Assembly (NCBI RefSeq): GCF_037414475.1
Contig: NZ_CP147913.1
Coordinates: 7,438,001 to 7,502,000 of the forward strand
Direction of reading: 5' to 3'
Origin: Myxococcus stipitatus
GTDB taxonomy: Bacteria > Myxococcota > Myxococcia > Myxococcales > Myxococcaceae
DNA: 64,000 bases
Position 1 is the stretch's first letter. Every line of letters starts with the position of its first letter. This document shows, one piece after another, positions 44,384 to 51,961 of this stretch. A program made the position numbers and the translations under genes. The notes below the pieces were generated by a model. The model worked only from the letters and a program-made list of their open reading frames with translations, searched no databases and was not told the DNA's origin.

Positions 44384-45823
44384 CTACTGCACCACGTTGA
44401 ACTCGGTGCGCCGGTTCTGCGCGCGGCCCGCCTTGGTCGTGTTGGGCGCGATGGGACGCGTCTCGCCGAAGCCCACCGCCTCCATGCGGCCCGGGTCGAT
44501 GCCCCGGCGCAGCAACTGCGCCATCACCGCGTCGGCCCGCTTCTGCGACAGCTTCAGGTTCGTCTCATCCTTGCCCATCGAGTCCGTGTGGCCCTCGATG
44601 CGCACCTTGCGAATCCACGGCGCATCACGCAGCGCTTGGGCCACGTCCTCCAGGATGGCGGTGCTCTGCTTGCCGATGATCTTCGCGGAGCCGGACCCGA
44701 AGAGGATCTGCTTCTTGATCTCGATGCGGTCCCGCTTGATGACGACGTTCTTGTACTGCTTCGGGCAGCCCCGCTCTTCCTTCGTGCCAGGGTCGTTCAC
44801 GCACGCATCGAGCCGGTCCACCACGCCGTCGTTGTCCGTGTCCTTGTCCGCGCACCCGCTGTTCTCCGGCGGGCCCGCCTCATTCGGGCACTTGTCCTGT
44901 GCATCCGCCAGGCCGTCACCGTCGTTGTCCAGGTCCGGGCAGCCGTCCTCGTCCTGGAAGCCGTCCTTGTCCTCTGGCTCGTCGATGCACTTGTCCTGAC
45001 CGTCGTTGACGCCGTCCCCGTCCTTGTCCGGGCAGCCCAGGTTCTGCATGGAGCCCATCTCGTTGGGGCACTTGTCCGCGGTGTCGACGATGCCGTCGTT
45101 GTCGTTGTCGATGTCCGGGCAGCCGTCCTCGTCCTGGAAGCCGTCCTTGTCCTCGGCCTGGTCCGGGCACTTGTCGACGTTGTCGAACACGCCGTCGCCA
45201 TCACGGTCCTTGGGCGCCTCCGCCGGGCAGCCCTGGTTCTCCGCCACGCCCGCGTCCAACGGGCACTTGTCGTTGACGTCGAGCACGCCGTCGTTGTCGT
45301 TGTCCGGGTCCGGGCAGCCGTCCTGGTCCTGGAAGCCGTCCTTGTCCTCGGCCTGGTCCGGGCACGGGTCGTCCTTGTCCAGCACGCCGTCGCCGTCGTT
45401 GTCCGTCTCCTCGATGCGGACCACCACCTGCTGCTGCGGCTTCGGGGTCTCCTTCGAGGGCGTGGTCGTCTGAGGCTGCTGGGGCTCGGGGCGCTCGCGC
45501 ACCATCACCTGGCGCGGGCCACAGTTCTTCGACAGCGCCAGCGCCCGGTCCACCGCGTCGTCCGCCGTGCGGACGTGCGAGGCGGCGCGGCCGCTGTTGC
45601 CCTGACTCAACTCGCCCTTGGCGAAGTCGAGGTGCGCCTCCGCCGTGGCCAGCTCCACCGGGGCGCAGCGCAGGGCGCCGCTGCGGCGGGCTCGCTCTAC
45701 GTCCGCGGCGAGCACCTGGGTGTCCGCGCGAATCTTGCTGCCGCTCACACAGCCCGCGGCGAGGAGGAAGGTCAACAGCGCTGCAAGGGAAGGACGCGTC
45801 ATCGGGAGCGCTCGGGGCGTCAC
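44384..45823 (-). CDS. OmpA-family lipoprotein with thrombospondin type-3 repeats
   Basis: 479 residues from GTG 45823, which overlaps the upstream stop (GTGA); ATG 45802 is the alternative. Signal/lipobox LLAAGC. Residues about 30-100 resemble DUF4398 (DTQVLAADVERARRSGALRCAPVELATAEAHLDFAK), as does the upstream gene. A Gln/Pro linker leads to about six TSP type-3 repeats (DxDxDGVxDxxDxCPxxxED), a rigid Ca-binding stalk. The C-terminal OmpA domain has VRIEGHTDSMGKDETNLKLSQKRADAVMAQLLRRGI, the peptidoglycan-binding motif. It anchors the outer membrane to the wall across a long stalk. Confidence 0.92.
   Translation of the reverse strand: MTPRALPMTRPSLAALLTFLLAAGCVSGSKIRADTQVLAADVERARRSGALRCAPVELATAEAHLDFAKGELSQGNSGRAASHVRTADDAVDRALALSKNCGPRQVMVRERPEPQQPQTTTPSKETPKPQQQVVVRIEETDNDGDGVLDKDDPCPDQAEDKDGFQDQDGCPDPDNDNDGVLDVNDKCPLDAGVAENQGCPAEAPKDRDGDGVFDNVDKCPDQAEDKDGFQDEDGCPDIDNDNDGIVDTADKCPNEMGSMQNLGCPDKDGDGVNDGQDKCIDEPEDKDGFQDEDGCPDLDNDGDGLADAQDKCPNEAGPPENSGCADKDTDNDGVVDRLDACVNDPGTKEERGCPKQYKNVVIKRDRIEIKKQILFGSGSAKIIGKQSTAILEDVAQALRDAPWIRKVRIEGHTDSMGKDETNLKLSQKRADAVMAQLLRRGIDPGRMEAVGFGETRPIAPNTTKAGRAQNRRTEFNVVQ
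44787..45410 (-). repeat. Thrombospondin type-3 repeats, DNA-level similarity
   Basis: Three near-identical stretches of about 60 bases start TCCGGGCAGCCGTCCT at 44934, 45114 and 45309 on the plus strand, encoding DKDGFQD[EQ]DGCPD. The DNA identity between units suggests recent expansion or conversion. Confidence 0.75.
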
Positions 45824-46137
45824 GGGTTCGGGCTCCGCTCGCTGGTGTCGGCGCTGCCCGCCTCGGACATGGCCTTCTCACGCGCTTCGTTGGCGAAGCG
45901 GGATGCCTTCACCGCGAAGTCCACGCCGGCTTGGTAGTCGGAGTAGCCCACCTCCTCGCGCGCCTTCGACAGATACAGATTGGCGGCGGTCCACTCGTAC
46001 GGGGCCAGCTTGTCAGCCCCGGCCGTGCGCGCGGCCTGAATCTGGACCTCCGCGTCCAGGATGTTCGCGGTGGACTTCACGGGGCCGCACGCGGCGAGCG
46101 CCCCCGCCACTGCCACCAGCACCGTCAGCTTCTTCAT
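45820..46137 (-). CDS. DUF4398-type lipoprotein
   Basis: 105 residues. Signal and lipobox LAACG (MKKLTVLVAVAGALAAC). The mature part is one helical domain (NILDAEVQIQAARTAGADKLAPYEWTAANLYLSKAREEVGYSDYQAGVDFAVKASRFANEAREKAM) of the DUF4398 type, similar to the N-domain of the downstream OmpA protein. The two overlap (GTGA), so they are coupled and probably act in one envelope complex. It is divergent from the HEAT-repeat gene. Confidence 0.85.
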   Translation of the reverse strand: MKKLTVLVAVAGALAACGPVKSTANILDAEVQIQAARTAGADKLAPYEWTAANLYLSKAREEVGYSDYQAGVDFAVKASRFANEAREKAMSEAGSADTSERSPNP

Positions 46138-46287
46138 AGGGTGGCGCCTCTAGAGGAGGGAAAGACGCATCGGTCGTATCAATCGCCTCTTGGGGGGTCA
46201 AGAATCGGGCAGACCCTCGGTGGCAGGCGACCCGCCCGGCCCCGGAACTTTGACGGCCGGGCCCCTCCTTGCCATGGTCCAAATCCC

Positions 46288-47280
46288 GTGCTCCCGTCCG
46301 TCCTTCCCGCCCGCATCCTGCTGCTGGTCGCCCTGCTCCTGTCCCCCGTGGCCCTGGCCGCGCAAGCCTCCGCCGCCAAGCGGACCGAGCGCCGCAACGA
46401 GGCGGAAAAGGTCGTCCAGACCGTCATCCAGGGGGGCGTCGTCCCCGCGGCGGTCTCCCGCCTGCGCTACCTGGGCGAAGAGCCGTACGCGGCCGAAATC
46501 ATCACCGAGGCCCTGCGCCGGGTGATGGAGGACCGCATCCGTCGCAACCTCGTGGCCGTGCTCGCGGGCCTGGACACCCGCGCGGCGGAGCCGTCCCTGG
46601 TCCGGCTCGCGGGAGACGGCGACAGCACGGTGCGCATGTATGCCGCGCAGGGCCTGGCCCGCCTGAACAGTCGCAACATCCAGGTGCTGCTCCCCCTGCT
46701 CAGCGACAAGAGCAGTGGCGTGCGCCGTGACGCGGCCCGGGCGCTGGGGGCCTCGCGCAATCCCAAGGTGGGCAAGCCGCTGATGGCCGCCGCCAAGGCA
46801 GAGCAGGAGCTGGAGGTGCGCGCCGCCATGCTCGCCGCCGCGGGAGAGAGTGGCGACAAGAAGCAGGTGAAGCCCCTCAAGGACTACCTGACGAACGACT
46901 CGGAGAGCACCCGCTTCGCCGCCGCGCGCGGCCTGTGCCGCCTGGGCGCGCCCGAGGGTTTCGCCTTCGCCAACAAGCTGCTGACCGCCGAGGACCGCTT
47001 CGTGCGCCGCCAGGGCCTGGAGCTGTTCGAGGGCGTCCCCGCGAAGAAGGCGAGCGTCGCCCTCAAGCCGCTGCTCGAGGACAAGGACCGCGCCCTGGCC
47101 GCTGGCGCCGCCCGGGTCCTCTTCCAGGGCGGGGATTCGTCCATGCTCGACTGGCTGGTGCTGGCCTCGTGGAACGCCAAGGGCGAGGCGAAGCTTGCGT
47201 ACGAGAAGGAACTGGAGACCCTCCAGCTCCAGGATGACCGCCGCAAGGCCATTCTGCGAAGGGCGGGCGTGGCGCAATGA
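46288..47280 (+). CDS. Secreted HEAT-repeat protein
   Basis: 330 residues from GTG 46288, which gives a clean signal peptide (MLPSVLPARILLLVALLLSPVALAAQASA). The mature part is one HEAT/PBS solenoid (IRRNLVAVLAGLDTRAAEPSLVRLAGDGDSTVRMYAAQGLARL, VRRDAARALGASRNPKVGKPLMAAAK). Periplasmic scaffold or binding role inferred. Its TGA overlaps the ATG of the DUF1460 gene (ATGA), so the pair is an operon; they may form an envelope complex. Confidence 0.8.
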   Translation: MLPSVLPARILLLVALLLSPVALAAQASAAKRTERRNEAEKVVQTVIQGGVVPAAVSRLRYLGEEPYAAEIITEALRRVMEDRIRRNLVAVLAGLDTRAAEPSLVRLAGDGDSTVRMYAAQGLARLNSRNIQVLLPLLSDKSSGVRRDAARALGASRNPKVGKPLMAAAKAEQELEVRAAMLAAAGESGDKKQVKPLKDYLTNDSESTRFAAARGLCRLGAPEGFAFANKLLTAEDRFVRRQGLELFEGVPAKKASVALKPLLEDKDRALAAGAARVLFQGGDSSMLDWLVLASWNAKGEAKLAYEKELETLQLQDDRRKAILRRAGVAQ

Positions 47281-48140
47281 CGTGGGCGGTGGTCCTGGCC
47301 GCCGCGCTCCTGGCGCAGGCGGCTCCCGTTGAAGCAGTGGTTCCCACACGCGCGAACGGCTGGGCCGGGCTGGACGCGAACGCGTTCGCCGCGCTGGTGG
47401 CCGAGTCCGCCGACGCGCCGCTGTCGCAGCGCCTCCTGTCGATGAGCGAGCGCTTCGTCAACACGCCCTATGTCCTGTCCCCCCTGGGCGAGGGCTCCGG
47501 CGTGGACCCGGACCCGACCTTCCGCCTGGACGCGGTGGACTGTCTCACCTTCGTCGAGCAGTCGATGGCGCTGGGGCTGGCGCACGCGGAGCCGGAGGTC
47601 GCCGCGCTGCTCGAGCACATCCGCTACGCCGAGTCGCCGACCTATGAGGACCGCAACCACCTCATGGAGGCGCAGTGGCTGCCCAACAACGTCCGCAAGG
47701 GCTTCCTGCGCGATGTGACACGCCGCTGGGGAGGCTCGGACGTCGTCGAGGCGAAGAAGACGCTGACGGCCTCGACGTGGCAGTCGCGCTCGTCTCAGTC
47801 GCTCCAGCTCCCCAAGTCGCGGCAGCCGGTGGGCACGTACACGTTCGACATGCTTCCGCTCGAGCGGGTGATGAGCCACGCGCGCGACATCCCCTCGGGC
47901 ACCATCCTCGTGGTGATGCGCGAGGACCTCCCCTTCAAGGCCACGCGCATGACGCACCTGGGCTTCGTGGTGCAGCGCAAGCACCGCACCTACCTGCGCC
48001 ACGCGTCGCGCGGCGGCTACAACCGCGTGGTCGACGAGGACCTGGAGACCTTCCTCCGGCGCAACTCGCGCTACGCGAAGTGGAAGGTCACCGGCGTGAG
48101 CCTCTTCGAGGCGCACCGCCCGGACGCCTCGCCGCCCTGA
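47277..48140 (+). CDS. DUF1460 (NlpC/P60-like) cell-wall amidase
   Basis: 287 residues. Signal peptide MTWAVVLAAALLAQAAPVEA. The DUF1460 core has LDAVDCLTFVEQSMALG with catalytic Cys89, NHLMEAQWLPNN, and the His region RMTHLGFVVQRKHRTYLRHASRGG followed by LETFLRRN. Members are N-acetylmuramoyl-L-alanine amidase-like hydrolases acting on cell-wall peptides. The periplasmic location fits. Start overlaps the HEAT-repeat gene, implying joint function. Length is normal for the family. Confidence 0.87.
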   Translation: MTWAVVLAAALLAQAAPVEAVVPTRANGWAGLDANAFAALVAESADAPLSQRLLSMSERFVNTPYVLSPLGEGSGVDPDPTFRLDAVDCLTFVEQSMALGLAHAEPEVAALLEHIRYAESPTYEDRNHLMEAQWLPNNVRKGFLRDVTRRWGGSDVVEAKKTLTASTWQSRSSQSLQLPKSRQPVGTYTFDMLPLERVMSHARDIPSGTILVVMREDLPFKATRMTHLGFVVQRKHRTYLRHASRGGYNRVVDEDLETFLRRNSRYAKWKVTGVSLFEAHRPDASPP

Positions 48141-48143
48141 CGC

Positions 48144-48590
48144 TCACGCGCTGGGCGGGGGCGAGGTTTCGGGCTCGGTCTCCTGTTCCTCTTCCTCGGC
48201 GGCCTGGACGGCCTCGTCATTGGTGGCCGCCTCCTGCACCCGCTCGCGCTCCACGAGGAGGGCGGCGCGCTCCTGCTCTCCCTCGGGCACCAGGATTTCC
48301 CACCAGGGCAACAGGCTTCCCGTGGTCAGCTTGTCCACCACGCCCGAGCGCCCCGCGCGGACGAACACCGGGATGTCCCGCTCCTCGAGCAGCTCGGTGA
48401 ACACCTGCACCATCAAGGGATTGTCGGTGGTGGCCGCGCGCACGAAGACGCGCCGGTCCAACTCGTGGGGGAGGGGGAGCCCCCGCCTGTGCATCTCCTC
48501 GGCGGAGACCAGCGGCGGATGGCTGGGGCAGTCCTCGCATCGCTCGACGTCATCCCGGAACTCCAAGCCGCACCTGGCGCAGTACTTCAT
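48144..48590 (-). CDS. Zinc-ribbon protein with DUF2007-like domain
   Basis: 148 residues. The N-terminal zinc ribbon is YCARCGLEFRDDVERCEDCPSH (two CxxC). Residues about 45-110 resemble DUF2007 or a signal-transducing ACT-like domain (RVFVRAATTDNPLMVQVFTELLEERDIPVFVRAG, WWEILVPEGEQERAALLVE). The tail is a Glu-rich disordered region. Its role is unknown. It ends 3 bases from the convergent DUF1460 gene. Confidence 0.75.
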   Translation of the reverse strand: MKYCARCGLEFRDDVERCEDCPSHPPLVSAEEMHRRGLPLPHELDRRVFVRAATTDNPLMVQVFTELLEERDIPVFVRAGRSGVVDKLTTGSLLPWWEILVPEGEQERAALLVERERVQEAATNDEAVQAAEEEEQETEPETSPPPSA

Positions 48591-48674
48591 GTCGTTCCCT
48601 CCTGCCCGTGGCTGTCCTGGAGGGACATGGTAAGGCCGGTATCCCTGCGTGACACCGGGGGCCAGTCCTTCCGT

Positions 48675-49061
48675 TCACTGCCGAGCGTCGTCGCCCGCCC
48701 ACTGCCGGGATTCATCCCCCAGCTTGCCCACGGCGCGGCTGAGTTGCTCCACGTCGATGGGCTTGCGCAGCACCAGGTCGCAGTGCTCCGCGCCGCTCAC
48801 CTCCGAGTAACCGGACACCAGGATGACCCGCGTGCGTGGCGCGTGGGCCTTCACCCGCTGGGCCAGCTCGGTGCCACACAGCCCAGGCAGCGACTCGTCC
48901 GTCACCACGACGTCCGGCAGCGCGCTCTCGAAGGCCCGCAGGCCCGCGAGCCCGTCAGTGGCGGTGACCACGTCGAACTCGAACTCGAGGAGCTCCGCGA
49001 GAAGCTCCCGGCTGTCCCCGTCGTCCTCCACGAGGAGGACCTTGATTCGCTCGGAACCCAT
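48675..49061 (-). CDS. Single-domain response regulator (CheY-like)
   Basis: 128 residues, a receiver domain only. The acidic pocket is VEDDGDS (Asp13/14), the phospho-acceptor Asp55 is in VVVTDESLPG, the switch Ser/Thr is in LVSGYSE, and Lys100 is in LRKP. There is no output domain, so it works by protein interaction or phosphotransfer. Its partner kinase is not adjacent. Confidence 0.9.
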   Translation of the reverse strand: MGSERIKVLLVEDDGDSRELLAELLEFEFDVVTATDGLAGLRAFESALPDVVVTDESLPGLCGTELAQRVKAHAPRTRVILVSGYSEVSGAEHCDLVLRKPIDVEQLSRAVGKLGDESRQWAGDDARQ

Positions 49062-49209
49062 GTGTCTGGGTAACCCTGGTGCTTGTCGGAATCGTCCGCT
49101 GCCACGGGATGCTCGGGTGTGGCTCTCCGCCTGGGGGGCGGGCGAGGGGGAGAGCGCCTCTCACCCGCGGGCGGTGCGCTGTCCATCTTTGAGCCCTGGA
49201 GGTGACGGC

Positions 49210-49569
49210 ATGAAGGTGTTGATGCGGGGCGTGCATCTGACGCTGACGGGGCCACTGAGGGAGTACCTGCAGGAGCATCTGGTGCGCCACATCGAGCGGT
49301 ACGCGGATGACGAAGCGGCGGAAGTCGACATCGCGCTGGTGGACATCAACGGCCCCAAGGGAGGGGTGGACAAGGAGTGCCGGGTGACGGTGCGGATGCC
49401 GAACTTCGCGCCGGTGCACGTGACGGAGACGGCGGAGACGCTGTTCCACGCCATCGACGCGGCGCGTGACAGGATGGAGCGCAGCCTGAGGCGGGCCGTG
49501 GAGAAGCGCCGCGACGTCCATACGGACGGCCTGCCCGACGACGTCGCCGCCAATGTGCCCAACTATTAG
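49210..49569 (+). CDS. HPF/RaiA-family ribosome-associated protein
   Basis: 119 residues from ATG 49210 after GGAGGTGACGGC. It has the alpha/beta HPF N-domain (KVLMRGVHLTLTGPLREYLQEHL, ALVDINGPKGGVDKECRVTVRMPNFAPVHVTETAETLFHAIDAARDRMERSLRRAVEKR). The length is that of the short form, with no S30AE C-terminal dimerisation domain. Such proteins block the decoding centre and store ribosomes in stationary phase or during stress. It stands alone with a strong ribosome site. Confidence 0.88.
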   Translation: MKVLMRGVHLTLTGPLREYLQEHLVRHIERYADDEAAEVDIALVDINGPKGGVDKECRVTVRMPNFAPVHVTETAETLFHAIDAARDRMERSLRRAVEKRRDVHTDGLPDDVAANVPNY

Positions 49570-49594
49570 CCGGGGACGTGACTCGGTGTAGGTG

Positions 49595-49634
49595 GGGCCC
49601 GGTCATCCTGGCTAGCCACCGGGCGACCGGGCCC
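49595..49634 (+). terminator. 10-bp stem hairpin after the HPF gene
   Basis: GGGCCCGGTC pairs perfectly with GACCGGGCCC across a 20-base loop, 25 bases after the stop. No clear T-tract. Probable transcript end. Confidence 0.5.
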
Positions 49635-49718
49635 GAGTTGTCCGCTGTCCGAATCTTGCTGGGTCCGAATGGTGAACGCTATAAGCGGAACCCTTCACCC
49701 ATGGGCTAAAGGACGGCG

Positions 49719-51770
49719 ATGGTCCGCCTCAAGTTCCTCCTCTTCGCGCTCCTGGTCATTGGACTGGGGCTTGCTCACCTCCCGATGTTGTCGGGACCGC
49801 TGCGTGCACGCGCCGTGGAAGGAGCCACCGCGCAGTCCGCCTCGGGTATCGCCGAGGTGGCTCGTCGCGTCGACGCGCGCCGCGCCGAGATTCAGGCACT
49901 CGCGCTGAAGCTGGCGGCCACCCCGGAGGTCGCGTCGGCGGTGCATGCGCTGGTGCCCGCGAAGCCCGCGGCCGCCGCGCGTCCGTCCTCGCGTGACAAG
50001 GACCGGGAGGAGGATGCGGGCGCGTCGCTGCTGCCGCTGACCGCCGAGCGGTTCGCCGCCGTGCGCACAGCCGTCGAGGCCGTGGTGCCCAAGGAGCTCA
50101 AGGGCGCGGTGGTGGCCGTGGCCGCTCCGGACGCTTCGTTCCACGCCGTCTCCGGCGCGGAGCCTTCCTCGGACGCCACGAAGCTGGATGTCGCCGCGCT
50201 GGTGACGGCGGGGAGCACGGTGGTGGAGGCGCTCGGGACGACGCATGTGTTCGCCTCGGTGCCGGTGCTGTGGGGTGGGGACTTCGGAATGAAGCCGGCG
50301 GTGACGCTGGTGTTGGGGGCGCCGCTGTTCGACGAGGGCGCCCTGGAGGCCGCGGTCCAGGCCACGGGCGTGACGGCGCTCGGGTTGGTGAAGGGCGACA
50401 GCATCACGGCGGTGGGGCCCGAGAAGCTGCTGGCGGAGGGCTCGCTGACGCAGGTGGTGGCGAACTCGAATGGCGTGGTGCTGCGCCGGGGCGCGCTCCA
50501 GGGTCTGGGGCCGGTGTCGCTGCCGATGCTGACGGAGGGCGATGCCATGGGTGGGCAGGCGCCGCTGTCGGTGGGCTCCCGCCGGTCGCTGCAGGGCACG
50601 TCGCTGGATGTGCTCGCGGTGGCGGGCACGCAGTCCGTGCTGGGGGCGCTCGCCGCGTACCAGCAGAGCGCGTTGATGGCGCTGGCGGGCTTGCTGGTGC
50701 TGACGCTGGTGTGGACCGCGCTGATGGGCGGTGGTGCTCGCGCGAGTGGTGGCGAGGAGTCGCTGCAGGGCTCCGACACGCTGAGCCTGTCGGCCGCGAT
50801 GGCGGCTGCTGCTCCCATGGCTCCGCAGCCTCCGCCGGTGCACCAGCCCGTGGCGGCCGCGCCGACGCCGGGGCCTCTGCCGGATCCGTTCGCCTCCTTG
50901 CCGGTGCCTCCCGCGCCGCAGGCGGACCCGTTCGCTCAGGCCGCGCCCGCGCCGTTGGCGGACCCGTTCTCCATGGCGGCTCCGGCTCCGGCGGCCCATC
51001 CGTTCGGGGCGGACCCGTTCGCGTCCGCGCCCGTGCCTCCCGCGCCGCTGGCGGATCCGTTCGCGCTGCCGCCTCCGGTTCCCTCGCCTGCGCCTCAGGC
51101 GAATCCGTTCGGGTCGGGGGACCCGTTCGCCTCGGCGGATGCGTTCCCGTTCCCCGCGCCTCCTCCCGCGGCGCCTCCGGCCAATGCGTATGCCGCGGCG
51201 GCCACTCCGTTCGGCGCGGCGCCGTCCATGCCCTTCGAGCCGGAGCCGGCGAGCTTCTCGGCCTCGGGGGAGTCGATGTCCCCGGCGTCGCCTCGGCGCG
51301 GGGCGTTTGCATTCGAGGACCAGCCCACGGCGGCGTACTCGCTGCAGCAGGCGGCGAACCCGTTCGCGCTGGCGGCGGCCCAGTCGCCGGAGAACCCAGA
51401 GACGACTCGCGTCGCGGCCATTCCTCGCGAGCTGCTCCAGGCCAGCGCGCGGCCGCCGGAGGCTCCGATTCCGTTGCCTGCCCGCGCGCCCTCGCCGGCG
51501 GCGATTCCGCTTCCGGGCGCGGGGCCTTCGGGCAACTCCGCGGTGGCGCTCTCCGAGGAGCAGCACTTCCAGGAGGTCTTCCGCGAGTTCGTCACCACCC
51601 GTGAGCGGTGTGGCGAGGCGGCGGACGGCCTGACGTACGACAAGTTCGTGCAGAAGCTGCGCAAGAACAAGGAGCAGCTCGTCCAGAAGTACGCCTGCAA
51701 GACGGTGCGCTTCCAGGTCTACGTGAAGGAAGGCAAGGCTGCGCTCAAGGCCACGCCCGTCAAGGACTGA
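49719..51770 (+). CDS. Two-TM sensor-like protein with DPF repeats and conserved C-terminal domain
   Basis: 683 residues. Membrane segment about 5-22, a periplasmic part to about 315 (ARRVDARRAEIQALALKLAATPEVASAVH is reminiscent of sensor domains), then a second membrane segment (SALMALAGLLVLTLVWTALMGG). The cytoplasmic part holds a Pro/Ala-rich stretch with six DPF motifs (LPDPFASL, QADPFAQA, LADPFSMA, GADPFASA, LADPFALP, SGDPFASA), then a conserved C-terminal domain (EEQHFQEVFREFVTTRERCGEAADGLTYDKFVQKL). I recognise no enzymatic output. Single gene; its terminator at 51800 is excellent. Probably a signalling or scaffold protein. Confidence 0.65.
   Translation: MVRLKFLLFALLVIGLGLAHLPMLSGPLRARAVEGATAQSASGIAEVARRVDARRAEIQALALKLAATPEVASAVHALVPAKPAAAARPSSRDKDREEDAGASLLPLTAERFAAVRTAVEAVVPKELKGAVVAVAAPDASFHAVSGAEPSSDATKLDVAALVTAGSTVVEALGTTHVFASVPVLWGGDFGMKPAVTLVLGAPLFDEGALEAAVQATGVTALGLVKGDSITAVGPEKLLAEGSLTQVVANSNGVVLRRGALQGLGPVSLPMLTEGDAMGGQAPLSVGSRRSLQGTSLDVLAVAGTQSVLGALAAYQQSALMALAGLLVLTLVWTALMGGGARASGGEESLQGSDTLSLSAAMAAAAPMAPQPPPVHQPVAAAPTPGPLPDPFASLPVPPAPQADPFAQAAPAPLADPFSMAAPAPAAHPFGADPFASAPVPPAPLADPFALPPPVPSPAPQANPFGSGDPFASADAFPFPAPPPAAPPANAYAAAATPFGAAPSMPFEPEPASFSASGESMSPASPRRGAFAFEDQPTAAYSLQQAANPFALAAAQSPENPETTRVAAIPRELLQASARPPEAPIPLPARAPSPAAIPLPGAGPSGNSAVALSEEQHFQEVFREFVTTRERCGEAADGLTYDKFVQKLRKNKEQLVQKYACKTVRFQVYVKEGKAALKATPVKD
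50884..51131 (+). repeat. DPF motif repeats in the two-TM protein
   Basis: Six DPF tripeptides, plus related NPF/HPF, within about 85 residues of Pro/Ala-rich sequence. In eukaryotic adaptors DPF and NPF are short binding motifs; here they could be multivalent docking sites. The DNA repeats GACCCGTTCGC and GATCCGTTCGC. Confidence 0.65.
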
Positions 51771-51799
51771 GCCCTCGACTGACGTCGTGAGCCACACGC

Positions 51800-51838
51800 A
51801 AGCCCGGGGCGACTCATCGCCTCGGGCTTTGTGTTTTC
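51800..51838 (+). terminator. Rho-independent terminator
   Basis: AAGCCCGGGGCG (51800-51811) pairs with CGCCTCGGGCTT (51818-51829) with one G-U, then TGTGTTTT. It lies 30 bases after the two-TM protein stop. Confidence 0.8.
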
Positions 51839-51961
51839 AGGGGCGGGGCGCGAGGCCGGGCATTCCGAGGCGAGCCATGGAGGGGCACCACCATGGGCTT
51901 CATGCATCGGCGACGCAGGGGGCGCCGCTCCCCTCTCCGTCGAATCGTTCTCGAGCGGTGG

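Noticed and set aside
44934..45370. Repeats that could suggest a CRISPR array
   Set aside because: The repeats are coding (thrombospondin type-3 units) in frame, unequal in spacing, without spacer logic or cas genes.
44384..45823. TraB (outer-membrane exchange) identity for the OmpA/TSP3 protein
   Set aside because: OmpA domain alone is not diagnostic, and no TraA-like MYXO-CTERM gene is adjacent; the partner here is a DUF4398 lipoprotein.
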